From Warburgia ugandensis (Eukaryota; Streptophyta; Magnoliopsida; Canellales; Canellaceae), in NCBI GenBank assembly GCA_035236585.1, contig CP141126.1:9437001-9501000 (forward strand): a stretch of 64,000 nucleotides of DNA, read 5' to 3'. A model generated the notes under the pieces. That model worked only from the letters and a program-made list of their open reading frames with translations. It was not told the DNA's origin and did not search any database. This document shows positions 47,901-60,884 of this stretch, piece by piece; position 1 is the first letter of the stretch; each line of letters opens with the position of its first letter. A program made the translations under genes and the position numbers.

Positions 47901-49144
47901 TACTCATCCTATTGTGCAGCTTACCTAGATACAATCATCCCAAGCAATTCACTTTTCATACTATTTATCCTATCTAATCAATCAAATCTATCCCCTTCTT
48001 GATAGGCCTTTGTTCTCAACTTTATATACAATGAAACAAATCATTATATACAACGAACGAGTACTCTTTTTTTTATGAAAAACCATAATTATATGATGCA
48101 ACCTAATTGTTGGTCCTAAGCTAAATGATGGGCAACTAATTCTAGTAGTTTGCTATTGAGCCAAATTGATATTCTGTAACAATGCACAGGATTGTAGTGT
48201 TTAAACCTAAATCTAAACAGCTTCTCCTTTAATCAAGCTAGATACTGCTTACCAGTTAGGTTCTACTCTAAAGTGGTTAATACAATCCTCATGTCAGGAG
48301 GTGTTTAGACCTTAACCAACATTAAAGAGAGGTGTGGGAAAATAATTTATACTTTAAGACACCCATTATAACCACAATGCTAAACCTTCTCTTTTCTTTA
48401 CTTCTTTTATTTTTAGGTTCAATAAATTTAGACAACAAGGTGGGGGTCTAGTTCAATTAGAGATGTGGCAATTCTAATTTATTGATGACGATCCATTCTA
48501 GCAACTTTCCAAAGAGATAGATAGGCTAAACTATTTGATGCATGTTGAGCTTTATCCCATAAAAGGAAAATTTGTCTAACCCTAACCTTAGTAGAAGACT
48601 TTATCGGGCACAGAGAGCTCTACCTGTAAAGTGAGAGTGTGGTAAGACTCGAGAGAAGAAAGGGAAGAGTCTTCCCGTCTAGGCATGGGGAACTCTATTT
48701 ATGAGAGAGAGAGACTTATGAAAAATAAAAGAGGGGGAATCACCTTGATTGTGGGAAAAACCCTCGGACAAATAATGGAAACTCCTTTTTCTCTATGTGA
48801 TTTTCTTTGCATGTAGTTTCTCTCTCTGTGTATGTGTTCTTTTATGCGTGTAGGTCAAGTAGGAGGGGGTATTTATAGGCTTCTCCGAATAGGGAGTTAC
48901 AAGGAAAATGACTAAGTGGGAAGTGGTAGAGGGAAGTTAGAAGGAGAAAATGTAGGATGTGAAAGAGCTATAGGATTTTGATTTGGTGAGAGTGGAAGAG
49001 ATGGTGGGAATTTAGACGTAAGGAGTCTAAGAGAGAGAGAGAGGCTGACAGGAAAGGGAGGTAAACGAGTACTGTTTAAGATATAAAACTCGCATGTGTA
49101 AGATACTCTCAGTGGAAGAATCCTAACTATTCTATAGAGTTGAG
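47901..49144. other. Intergenic or leader of the gag-like element, no gene
   Basis: No recognisable coding sequence. Confidence 0.4.
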
Positions 49145-50420
49145 ATAGAGTCCATGGCGTGTTTTCTTTATAATGAAAATGGGTCCCACCGATGACCAAA
49201 GGTGGGCCCCATCTTATGTTCCACGTGTGTAGAACTCTTCGTGAGAGTTTGAACCATTTAAAGAATAAGGCGGCCTTTATAGGGCATTTTCTTTTTAAAT
49301 AGAAATAGTCCTGCCTATGATCGAAGTGGGTCCTATTCTATGTTTCCTATAATACTAAATGTATAGGACTCTCTACCAGTGAGAGAGTCCTAACTATTTG
49401 GAAAATAGAAAGCCCTAATAGGGCATTTTCTTTTTGAATGAAAATGTATCCCACCTATGCTTGAGGTGAGACATGTTTTATGTTTCCTAGAAAACTAAAT
49501 ATGCAGGAGTCTCTCCTCTTGGGAGAATTCTAATTGTTGTCAAAGATTATAGTCCCCTTGTGGGATGTTTTCTAGTGAAAACATTGGGTCATACCTATAA
49601 CCAAGGTGGGTTCTATTTAGATTCTTAGGAAAACTAAAAATAAAGTATTTATCTCTCCACGAGAGTTTTAATCACTTTGAAAATAAAAGAGCACTTATGG
49701 GGCATTTTATTTTTAGATTAATGGATCGTATGTATGACTAAAGTGGGCCCCATTTTAGGCAAAAATGACAAACACAAAGGACTCTCTCTTTGGGAGAGTC
49801 CTAAATGCTTTAAAATTAGAACAACTGCTATAAGGCAAATTTTTTTTTTAAGAAGGTAATAGGTCTCACCTGCAACAAGGTGGATCCTATATGGCTTAAA
49901 TAAAGGGCTTTCTCTCTTCGAGGTGGATGTTTATAGGTTCCACTTAAAAATAAAGTGGGTCCCATGTTGGGTTTCTTAGATTACTTAAGAGCCTTTGGAA
50001 AATGGAGAAATTTTTACGAGTAGAACATATTAAGGACTCTCTTTGGAAGAGTTTTCCATATTTTCCAAACTAAGAAGGCCTACATAGGATTTTTTTAAAA
50101 AAAATTTTAATCTTTATATTAATCGAAAAGGCCCCACTTATTTTGGATAAAGTTGGGCCCTACCTTGAACGTCTTAAAAGAATCCTAGTCACATATGATA
50201 ACTAGGAGTGGGAAAGAGAGGATTTTTTCAAGTCAAGGTAAGCCCAAAAGGGGCTTTTTTCTTATGGGTTCTCACTTAGATGAGGTGGACCCTTCCTGCA
50301 TCTTTAAAAGATCTTAGGTTAAGATTTTGTTTCTCTTAAGAGAGTTAATTTTTTAAATTTTGAACAATAATGGTCTCCACAAAATACTCTCTCTTTTTTG
50401 GTAGTGGGAGTGGTAAATTG
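49145..50420. repeat. Degenerate tandem repeat of about 138 bp with internal hairpins
   Basis: The word GGGCATTTTCTTTTT (or variants) recurs at about 49158, 49282, 49421, 49562, 49699 and 49833, giving spacings of 124-141 bp; further eroded units run to about 50420. Each unit carries GGTCCCACC...GGTGGGACC and GGACTCTCTC...GAGAGAGTCC, two self-complementary pairs. Confidence 0.8.
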
Positions 50421-53400
50421 TCAAAATTACTCCTCCAGTACCTAATAATAACTAAAACAAAGCCTCATTATTTTGAAACTTTAATTTAATACGAAGTTAA
50501 CTGCGCAGGCTACCGCAAGCCACATGATTTGCGTTCTATTTCTTGGCATTGTCAAGGCAATTGCTAGTTTTAACCTTTATTTGAAGCCATAGACTACGAT
50601 TTTTATTACCAAAGCCAACTTATGAATCATTTGTATTCTTGTGAAACTTTGATGACTTTCCAACACTAAAAGCTTTAACATAAAAGAAATGGGATTTTCA
50701 TTAAAGCAATATGTGGTTTTATCTCAACAAAACAGCCAAGGAGGAGGTGATGGCCAGAAGGGTATTTGTAATTGCAGCAACCACAGATAATGTTGTGTAA
50801 CCAAGTCCAAAACCATGGACATTAAGCTCCCTGTCGCCCTAAAATTTGCAACATAAACACATAATTCTCAAAAATTCCTTGTAAATGTGAATGACTACCA
50901 CAAATGACAAGTGAGAATAGTTGTCATATATTCTGTATGGTTCCTGCCAAAATTCATAATGTATTGTTGTGATATGAAAAATGGAATGGAATTGACCTAA
51001 AAAATTTTGGTTGAAGTTTTGACAAAATTAGCCCATTGCCTCTGTTCTGGTCTATTTCGGCCCTCACTGGATGGGTCTAATCAATCATTTTTGGAATTCA
51101 TCATGCAAAAGTAGGACACACCACACCATACACCATGTATCTCTAATGCCAGGTACTTTGCTATACTTCTCCAAATTCTATGATATCATAGATAATTATT
51201 ATGTATCTCCTAAGTTAGTCAATGTTCGACCCAATGAGTTCTTTTATTCTACACAATATAGATGTAATTGAAGCTCTTTGATATGCCACATGACAATTTG
51301 AGAACCCTAGTCTTGTGTAAGAAAGTGAATTCCAAATGTCTTTGGTGAGTTCATGAGATTTCAATTTATGATGGGGCCATATTAAATTTGAACGGCCAAT
51401 ATCATCCACATGCACTTGCCAATTTGACACATTGATCATTTTGCCTAGAAGGATGAAAATTATTTTGGCGCAAATTATATTAATAGGAGGAATGCTAGGC
51501 AAATGCTCTCTATGAAAGTGTCCATATACCACTTTTGTTGGAGCTTGCCTTGGTATGATCTAACTCATTTTTGTTATTCCTCAAGCTTTAGACATCTAAT
51601 TGTTAAAAAAATGTGGGTGGATGAAAAGTTCTTAGAGTTCAAATACTTGTGCATGTGAATAGATAAGTTGGAGACAATGGCCTCAATTTAGGATGCTATA
51701 ATCACCAAACATCTAAAATTGAAGCAACGGTATAAATGAGTTGGATCGTCCAAAGGTGAACTCAAGTGAAAATGGTGCATAGATGCTCTTACAAAGAGTG
51801 TCCGTTTAGCATGCATCCGGTAAGACTTAAGAGGGCAAAGTCACGAGCAACCACTGCATATAGTAGGGTCCATTTGTGGTTCATCCGATTCATCTTACTA
51901 GCAAGACATCAGATATCAAGTAATGTATGTTCAAAGTCCCGCAATTAGACAATTTTATCATCATGAAAAGTGGCTCTTTAGACGTCAAATTTGCACAATC
52001 ACTGACCAAAGGTCTCTGCCCTCTCCTTTTTCCATTTCTTCAGTTGCCAGGATTGTCCAATCAGTGTGATTCTGGGCTTAAGAAATCAGATGAAGGAGCT
52101 AGTTGAACCATGGGTGGGGCCATTATATAGATATGAGGTGCCTGATCGTCTCCCCAAAAGGTGGCACCCGACAAGGGCGTCACAAGACAAGGGAAGGGGG
52201 AAACTCTTCGCTATTGAAAATTGAGACGAGAAAATGTGACATGGGAATTGGGAAGTCAAGGAAGCGCAAGAAAAAGCAAAAGCTAGGAAGAAGTACAAGT
52301 GCATCCATCGCGAGAACACGCCATATGTCACGCCTGCAAAGTCGTACGAGAAAACAACCGAAAAAGCCAAACTCATCCCCCCGCCCACTGTCTCTGTTCC
52401 TACTTTCACGCCATCTGGTAGTTATATCTTTATCGTGCGGTGTTGGGTAGGCGTCCAAAAGAAAGTAGACAGGGCAAAGCCTGGGCAATGATCGATTCGA
52501 ATATACACGCGTACGATGGCGGACAGAAGATGTGTCCTTGTCCCATGCTCCTTACACTGTTCACCACGGATGCAATGGAAAAGTTGCTTGGCGTTTACAT
52601 CGTTGGGTTGGTTCGCACTATCTGCTTGTGGCTTGAAAAAAGGGCAAGGGCTGATGTCCGATCCTAAGTGGGTTCTATAAGAAGTTGACTAACCCAAAAT
52701 GTGGAGGTATTATTCAGGTATATTCGATGATATATTGATTCATAAAGAAAAGGAATCGGATTGTTGGAGAAGATTGCCGTGCATGTCACTATTATCCATT
52801 TTAGATGATTAAGAATGTTGATCCTTATAGTTAATTTGAGTCTTATATAAGCCGGTTATTCAATTCTGCTAAATGATTCCATATGTGATTATCTATAGAC
52901 GCACCCTAATTAGATCCTCCATTTTGCGACGAAGGGTGACTTCTTTTAAAAGATCTAAATAATTTATCTTGTTTGGAATGGCTTGGATATGCTCCTACCA
53001 AATTTCACCGATGTTAGATGCTTATATTTTATTTTATTTGCACTTGAAATCACAACTATTGATATTTTTAACCTTTTTTTTTATAAAAAGAAAACAACTG
53101 ATTAGAATTATCCAAATGCATCTAATTTTTTACAGGCTTCTTAATTTTGGTAAGCCAAACAAAAATGGAGGTCATCTTCTTTGCACATTTTAGTGTGTTG
53201 ACTCTTACAGTGACTTATATATGGAATGATTTGTCACAATCCCTAATTGGATTGAATATATGACCCTTGTTAGCCAGCGAATATCTAGCGCAGTTGATCA
53301 CAGACAACTAAAATATCTCTTTTGTATATGTTTGATTATAGGTTCGAGTCACTACTTTTTCTTTAAACTGAAGATTATATTAGGAGTGCATGTGGGTGAT

Positions 53401-54300
53401 TTGCTTTGTAATTCTCTGCTTGTAGCTAAAAATATAATCGTGGCCACTCTGTCGCTTAATAAGTTGTTTCAAGTATCAGTTTGACATGCCAATTAGATGA
53501 TTATCAAGGCTATGCAACTTTTCATTTGTCGAGCCTTGTAGACTCTCATTTGAGTAGAAAGGATACCGTGTGGAATGAACCTAACGTTTTGGCGAAGACT
53601 ACACATTAACTTTTTTGCTTACCTCATGTGGGTACAATAAATGGTAGAACCTACAAATGAAAGGTTGATGTGGTTAACACATGAGAGATCACAGTTCAAT
53701 TGAGGAAATGGGCATTGGAATTCAAGGTGGAGAAAAGATCGACCCACAAGATAGTAGATAAGTGCTTCAATATATAGAATGCGAAATCCTTGTGATTCAA
53801 TGAGGAGCACCATATTGGAAGGTGAATTTAACGTCTGCCTGATCTAGATCATATGATGGATAGTTGATGACTCAAAATGAAGACAATAAATTGCCATTTA
53901 CCTTAGCCAACCGCTCTCTGTCCAATAAAGATGGATGATCATAGGAAAAATGATAAGGAGATAGGCACTTGCTTGCCATGTTAGCACGATCAAATTCGCT
54001 AATCTAACAGCAGAAGAAAGGCCTATCAACTGACTAATTTTGTCTTGATTGGATATTCCTAAACCCTTCTTCCACAAGTCTTGTTAAGGTTTACCAAGAA
54101 ACATTAGACATTGATGTTTGTTAGATGATATCTTATGGATCAAGATATGCATTTAGCATGGAAGCAAATCTCACCACTCTTCTCTTGATGATTTGCAAAT
54201 TTAACTATATGGACCTACGCATAAAATTTCTTATGTCAACTCCGAAGTTCTCTATCTTAATTAAACTAGTGCCTTCTAAGTAGTCATATTATAATAATAT
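50421..54300. other. Long intergenic stretch, no gene
   Basis: AT-rich with only short frames on either strand; none shows a known family. A GC-richer patch at 52090-52680 has overlapping frames on both strands without recognisable domains. Confidence 0.45.
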
Positions 54301-54545
54301 TAGAGGAAACTTAGGAGTATTACCAATGGGTAACAAGATGAAGAAGATTAGCCTTAAATAGTTTGGACATGTCCAACAAAGACCGAAAACAACACAAGGA
54401 GCGAGGCAATGCAAGTAGAAGGTTCTAAAAGGACAAGTATCCAGTGGTGAGAAAAGATTTAAAAACTTTGGGACTGAACGAAGTCATGGTACTTAATAGA
54501 AGGAAATGGAGGAACAAGATTTAAGTGAACGGACCCTAATTGGCA
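54301..54545 (+). mobile_element. RTE-type LINE 3' fragment
   Basis: Broken frames preserve the end of plant RTE ORF: NKMKKISLK then FGHVQQRPKTTQGARQC, later KRFKNFGTERS and KEMEEQDL. These correspond to the usual WFGHVQRR ... KDLK ... LNR--W---I block. The 5' part is absent, as expected for truncated LINE copies. Confidence 0.65.
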
Positions 54546-55566
54546 TATTTTCACTTGAAAATATGAGGGAGAAAGTGCAAGTTATGCACACTATTTTGGC
54601 AAATATGAGTGGGTAATTACAAAGTGGTGCCCCCTGTATTGACCATCGAAACTATTATTTGTAAGGTCGCATACATCCTAGCAATGCTGACCACTCTACT
54701 TAGAAAAATGAAAACTCTAAGCCTCTAATTTATTTGTCACCTTCCCAAAGGAACACTAGAAACAAAGTAGTAGTCAATATTAATCAACAAACTGCCAATA
54801 AGTGAGGAACTATGCACTCAGCTCCTCCTCATAGATTAGTAGGTTAGGATCATTGAAGTAGTGGGCCTCCCTTACACTTTTTGCCCACTCATATTATCAT
54901 ATTAATCAACTGAAATTATCGGATTCCCGATATACGCAGCCTCTTTTCACTATTTTTACCATCCAAAACATTGACTGACCGAGCTGCCGTCTGCTTGGTA
55001 GGACATCTAACTAGCTAGTTTCTACCTTCATTGTGCTCCGGTAACATGATACACTAGAAAAGTATCTCTAGCAAGAGTAATCTGACTGCAAGTTGCTGCA
55101 TAATCAACCCCACCTTTGGTTGATCCAGGACGTTCATCTTAAATCTATGACTTCAGATATCTAGGAGTTGAGAAATCATGGTGACCGAATGATTCAATCA
55201 TCCGAAAATTTGTATTTTTGGGTGTTCGATTAGACCCTTTGCTATTAGAGGCTCTCTTGGCATCAATCTGAAACGAACATAAATGCTGTTTTTCATATCC
55301 TACAACATTCGTGGCCTCGTGATGTCAGAACTCCTGTGTCACCAGATGAACGGTCCGGATCAACCAAATTTTTGTCGTCACAATCTAGCATGTAGGGGTG
55401 GCTATAACAAAACGAACCCTTGACTAGAAATGGCTAATAAACGCTGCACGCAACTCCATCACTCTCGCCGGCGAACTTCCAAAACGATCTTTTACATTTT
55501 TTCTGTAGCAAACAAGCGTCCGCACTCACAACATCTCATGTCTCTCACTTTCTTTTTTTGGATTTT
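54546..55566. other. Intergenic, no gene
   Basis: Nothing recognised. Confidence 0.45.
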
Positions 55567-56155
55567 ATATATATTATAACTATCATTACATTTTAGCATT
55601 TTTGTAAAAGCATTTATTTTTTTTAATTTGTCATTAAATTTTCATAACCTTCGCATATTTGTCATTCTGTTACGATTCCATCTTCCTTTCTTGTTAGTTT
55701 TTATAAAATTTTAATATTAGCCTAATCAAACAGGTATCAGGCAAACATACCATTGGTGGAGAAGGCGTTGGAAAATAGGGACCATGACTAAGGGATCTAC
55801 CCCGGGTGATCTCTCAATCGGTGGCCAAGGGGGGCAGCAGCGTCAATGATCATCAAGGGGAGGGATGAGGATGCTTGTGGGTGGGAGATCTGCTCACTTT
55901 CGATTGGGTAGCGCTGGTGGGGGCATAAGGGTGTTGTAAAATGTGTCAAAAACAAAGGCTGTCAAAAGGGATAAGGGTAATATTAAATTTTTTATAAAAA
56001 CTAACATGGACGAAGGATAAAACTTGACAAAATCATAAATTTGCAAAGTTCTTAAAAATTCAATGGTAAATTTGTAAAATTAAAATTAAAAAAATATAGG
56101 TTTTCTTTTTACAAAACTGTCAAAATGTGATGACATTTGTGTAAAAATCCCTTCT
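55567..56155. mobile_element. Long-TIR MITE, member 2
   Basis: The left side (TTACATTTTAGCATTTTTGT ... GTTAGTTTTTATAAAATTTT) is matched by the reverse complement of the right side (ATCACATTTTGACAGTTTTG ... GTTAGTTTTTATAAAAAATT) over about 150 bp. Related in sequence words and plan to 35838-36305. Confidence 0.7.
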
Positions 56156-56334
56156 TTTTTGTCTTGCCCAACAGCCACTCCATATAAAGCGTCCAAAGCT
56201 TTTGCCGATGGTCCTATCATTTGATGATTCATATCTATCCATCTAATCGCGTCTGCTTGCAATATCCGCTAACAAAAGACATATGATTGGATGACATAAG
56301 TGGCAATACAAGAAATGATATAACTGAGAATAAA

Positions 56335-56640
56335 AATATTAGAGAAAATTTAATAGTAAAACTAATAGGTAACAAGAAAAGAAAAATTACACTTAAATTG
56401 TTTGAATATATCTAATAGAAAATGAAAACCACAGCGATTAGAAGAATGAGGCATTGCTAGTCTAAGTTTCTAAAAGGATAAGGGGAAGGCTCAAAATATC
56501 GTGAATGGAAGTGGTGGGAAAGGATTTAAAAACTTTAAAACCAAATTAAACCATAATACTTAATAGAGGAGAATGGACGAACAAGATTTATATAACTAAC
56601 CCTAATCAGAATAAGGCCTTGACGATGATGACACAAGTCA
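56335..56640 (+). mobile_element. RTE-type LINE 3' end
   Basis: Same block as 54301-54545 (GGTAACAAGAAAAGAAAAAT, KRFKNFKTK-like, ATGGACGAACAAGATTTAT), here followed by the typical RTE terminus AATAAGGCCTTGACGATGAT. Heavily 5'-truncated. Confidence 0.6.
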
Positions 56641-57045
56641 AAACGCTGAGATAATCAAACTGATTGAAATTAAAATGAAGGGGCTGGTGCATGGATAGTT
56701 TGCATCATTGCAAACAACTAGCGTGTACTTTAACTTGCTAATGTTTGTGAAAATGTGCTCATCCGCATATATTATCTCTACTTTGAGCCATGTTACCTGC
56801 ATTTAATTTGATCAAGAGTATAATTTTGAGCTACTAAAGGTCCAGCGCATTCCCTCCGGATTACTCGGCATATCTCCTCCCTTAGGCCGGGATAGATGTG
56901 CGTGTGAGAGAGAGAGTATCTTAGATCAAAATACGTATAGTGATCTAACGATTTATCTTAAGCATTTTGCAAATACATGAGTTGTATCTAAAAACTAACA
57001 TATTTCAGACAATTTGAATATTAAACTTTTGAGCTATTTTAACAA

Positions 57046-57222
57046 AAGGCAGCCCCGTGCATGAAGCTCCTGCATAAGGAGGATCACGAAAGTGGCAGAC
57101 TACATGGGGTTATAGTATACAACCTTACCTTATATTATAATAAGATGTTGTTTTTATGCTTCAAACTTGTAACTTTAAAGTCATACAACAAATGCTCCAC
57201 TTTCATAGTCAAGACTCGAAGG
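57046..57222 (-). mobile_element. Au-like SINE, minus strand (left arm of inverted pair)
   Basis: Begins GGCAGCCCCGTGCATGAAGC on the plus strand. The tRNA-like head is toward the right. Strongly diverged. Confidence 0.65.
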
Positions 57223-57262
57223 AGTAAAAGCACAATTATCTAATATTTATGATTTTTGAATA

Positions 57263-57430
57263 GGAGCCTAGGTGTAACAGTAAAAGTTATTATCGTCGGC
57301 CTTAGGATTACTGGTTCAAGGTGTAAAAATAACTTCTTACAAAAATATAAGATAAGATTATATACTATAAGCTCTTGTGACCTACTCTTCCTTGAACCCA
57401 CACATGCGTGAGCTTCGTGAATCAAGGATA
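57263..57430 (+). mobile_element. Au-like SINE, plus strand (right arm of inverted pair)
   Basis: The head GGAGCCTAGGTGTAACAGTA is followed by a B-box-like ACTGGTTCAAGG; the body ends CACACATGCGTGAGCTTCGT. Head-to-head with 57046-57222 across about 40 bp. Confidence 0.7.
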
Positions 57431-57776
57431 ACTAAGTTAATGGTTGAAATTAACGTAAAAGTAGACTCCCTGGATAAAATGATAAAACTCAGCGGGGCAA
57501 TGGTATCAAGGGAGGTAGGAAAATATCATCTCCAAAAAAAAAAAAGATAAAATATTTCAGATGCTGTAAAATGTGGAAAAGGGAAGCCGACGCACGAAGC
57601 TTCCTGCTGATGTGTGGTTAAGTCCATTGACGCAAAATTGGGGCGCTTCTCCGACACACTTCCATCAACGGCCAGCGAGAGCCACCCCAGTCTAACCCAA
57701 TGCGGCAGAGTCTTTTCACCCGCCAAAGCACAAGAAACCTCCCCACACCACAACCAACCCAGTCGACTTTCATTTC

Positions 57777-57788
57777 CTATTTATAGAA
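57777..57788 (+). promoter_or_regulatory. Probable TATA box of the bZIP gene
   Basis: CTATTTATAGAA lies about 165 bp before the ATG, in a suitable place for a leader of 130-140 nt. Inferred. Confidence 0.5.
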
Positions 57789-57948
57789 TCCCACGTTCCC
57801 CAGACGCCACCTAAATCGATCAAATAAATCCATTTCTGGCTTTGATCGTGAATACCAACCGCCCTGATTTCTGCGTGCTGATGCTCGGAAGTCGCCGGTT
57901 TCCTAGAATAGAAACCGAAAACAAACAACAAACCCTAGAAATCCGCAG

Positions 57949-60303
57949 ATGGCATCGTCGAAGGTAATGGCGTCGTCTACCAATTCGGCCAATTCGGATC
58001 TGACGCGTCAGTCTTCGTCGTCTATATATTCGCTCACGATCGCCGAGCGTCAGAGTTCCGTTTCCCTCGGCGATCCCAACAGAGCCTTTGGGAGCATGAG
58101 TATGGACGAACTTTTGAGGAATATCTATCCGGATAATCCGACAGCCGAGATAATCCCTCCCCATGAGTCCAACGGGGGAGGATCCATGTCGCTGTCGAGG
58201 CAGGAGAGCTTCTCCCTTCCGAAGACTGTAGGGGCTAAGACTGTGGATGAGGTTTGGCAGGAGATTTCCGGCGATCGGAAGATGGAAGCAACGGAGGGTC
58301 CTGTTTTTAACGAGGAGATGACGTTGGAGGATTTTCTGGCCAAGGCTGGAGCAGTGAGGGAGGAGGATGTTAGGGTTCCGGCGTTGCATGCTGGTTTTCC
58401 GGTGGATTTGAGTAATCGGTTTCAGCAGCAACAACAGCAGCCAATGGAAGGCTCGTCCAATTTAGGGTTTCGGAATGGAGTGGAAGGGACGGGAGGAGGA
58501 GGTGGGGGAAGAGGGAAAAGAAGAGCGTTGGTAGAACCTGTTGATAGAGTTGCTCAGCAGAGACAGAGGAGGATGATAAAAAATAGGGAGTCTGCTGCGA
58601 GATCAAGGGAGCGAAAACAGGTCAGTGTTGACATGATACTGTTTTTGCTTGGTAGTTATTCCCTTGCTCTCGAAAATTTTTCTCCGAGCCTGATTTCTGT
58701 GCTGCATGTCTCCGTTTTAAGGCATATACTGTAGAGCTAGAGTCATTGGTTACACGGCTGGAGGAGGAAAATGCTCGGCTAGTGAAGCAGCAGGTATGTC
58801 CTATCAGTTTTGATTTTCTCTTAAATCAGAGTATCTTTTATGGCACTGTAGAATGCTTTAGTTGATATTGTTGAAATGCCTGGCTTGCATAACTACTGTT
58901 AGTGTTCAATGAGGAAAGGAGAAATATGGTCTTGGGTAATGTTAGACTTTTGAGAGATCAGCATGTTCTGATGGGGTAGAACGGCTCTTCTTCTATATCC
59001 CTGACTGTCTTCTTCTCTATTCAACCTGATGCCACTGACAGTGCCTCTACGTGAAATTTGAGAAGTTCTGTAGAGTATTGACTGATATGTTTTTCTTGAG
59101 AGGAGGTATGATGACATCAAAGGTATAAGGTTTTGCCTTGCATTATTTGGGTCTGAAGATTGGCTCCTGCGAAAAATCAAATATTAAAAACATCAGAAGA
59201 TTTAACACTAAATATTAGGCATCATCTTACATTGAAGGGGAAAGGACAGGAGTAACATTTGTTGATGAACCATTTGGATCACCATAAGCAGGATCTCACT
59301 TGTAATCTTTTGGTCAGGCATACCATTTACTCTAATATATGCTTTGGAGTCCCTTACAATTTCTAGAGACATTGAGAGAGGGGATTGTCTCTGCACACAT
59401 CCCTTTGACCATTTTACCGGAACATATCATTTAGTGAAGCAAGTTTACTTAAGAGGATGTTCCCCAAAATTACGAGATGTTGGTGTGACCTAGCTCTAAA
59501 CAATCAGCTATCATAGTGTAATGTTGTGAGTAGTGTCTAATAACATTAACAAATTACTTGTTGGGATATTCTAAGATTTCATATGCATAACATATAACAG
59601 GATTGGAGTCTCCCTATGCCTGAAATTGTAAAAGCTAGAAACAGGTTTGTTGACTTCAAAGAACAGTATATTGGAAGTGAAACACCATGAAGATAATGAG
59701 GAAGGCAAAATGGAAAATATGTGGGAAATATAATGGACAATCATTATGAAACATGTTAGAAGAATGTTGAAAGTGAATGTATTTGTCATGAGTGAATCAG
59801 TGTCATGAGTGAATCAGGATATTTCATGGTTAGCTTGGTTAACTGTGCTATTTTTTCCCATTTTCATCTTCCTTTTTTTCTATTCAGAAGTAACCTTGGG
59901 ATTTGGAAGTGGGAAGAACTTAGCTTCTGATCCGAGCAGGAAGCTTCTGATGGGGAATTCTTGTCCCATAGATGTAATAGGAAGCATCTGAACAAAAGTT
60001 AATGGGACTCCAGATCATGGAATAGGGTTGTAAGTGGTTTACTTACTTAATACAATAAACCTATAGATAGAGCAAAATTCTTTTGCTAATTTTGAGAAAC
60101 ATGGAAATTTCTTCTCTTAATCATGCTTGGAATTTACATAATATTAACATATAAGGAATTTCGATGCATTTTTGTATTGCTCTCTTGTGCTTCCATATTT
60201 AATGTTTTCTTAATTTATTTTTTCTGTCTATATTGCTGATAACATTGTTAACTAATGAAAGTCGTAACTGCAGATGGAGCAGACCAAGAAGAGGCTTAAG
60301 CAG
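57949..60303 (+). CDS. GBF4: Group-A bZIP transcription factor, GBF4-like (3' end not in view)
   Basis: Exons 57949-58620 (224 codons), 58722-58793 (24 codons) and 60274-60303 (10 codons) join in frame with GT/AG introns. The N-terminal half has the group-A conserved blocks: RQSSSSIYSLTIAE, FGSMSMDELLRNIYPDN, RQESFSLPKT with KTVDEVWQEI, and MTLEDFLAKAGAV. Then come a short poly-Gln, a Gly-rich linker, and the basic region RQRRMIKNRESAARSRERKQ (residues 205-224; invariant Asn near 212, Arg nine residues later). The leucine zipper starts AYTVELESLVTRLEEENARL. Such factors bind G-box/ABRE elements in the nucleus and act in ABA signalling; the RQxS sites are kinase targets in the family. The last exon, expected to encode a short basic tail (LME-PV--RPP type), is not found up to 64,000. 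Nearest match GBF4; other group-A members are possible. Confidence 0.85.
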
Positions 60304-60884
60304 GTACTTATATTTTACTTTTCCTCATGCATTGTAAAATAGTTTGCCAATATCTTGAATTTGATTATGTAATAGAAGATAGGCTCATAATGGAACTTCT
60401 TTATAATTTAATGTGGAAGATTTTTTTTTTTTTGCATGGTTGGAAGAACATATGTAAGCTGTAGGAAAATTCATCTAAATGTAAAATTCCAATAGATCAT
60501 CATCTAGATGTCCAAAAGTTTTTGTCAATGTTTCTTCTTCAAAATCTCTCGTAATCAAAATCCTTGGTCACATTGACTTCTTTTAGAATTTGAAGAATGC
60601 ACTATGTGAAACTCTTGTCGCTGTTTGGTTAATTAGAACTTTTAAGTACTTATGTTGATTTCATGTTTGGAACATGCATACCTATTGGGGTTTGGATGGC
60701 TAGTTTAAACCACAACTTGGCATTTTAATTTTGGCTACTTTTTGTCTTATTATGGGTTACATGATGATTTGGAATGAAGATTCTAAGAAGTGGGATGAAT
60801 GGATCAGTTGATAAATGATGTTTGAAGACAAAGATATATAGTTGTAGCCACTCGTAATGGAAAGGTTGTAAAATCATGTTTATC
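60304..60884. other. bZIP last intron, left part
   Basis: AT-rich intron sequence following a good GT donor (GTACTTAT). No feature. Confidence 0.5.

Noticed and set aside
52086-52488. Overlapping frames of 100-115 codons on both strands
   Set aside because: No domains, no splice-linked neighbours, no second copy; probably chance frames in GC-richer DNA.
57820-58434. 204-codon open frame on the minus strand
   Set aside because: Shadow of the bZIP first exon; no protein resemblance.
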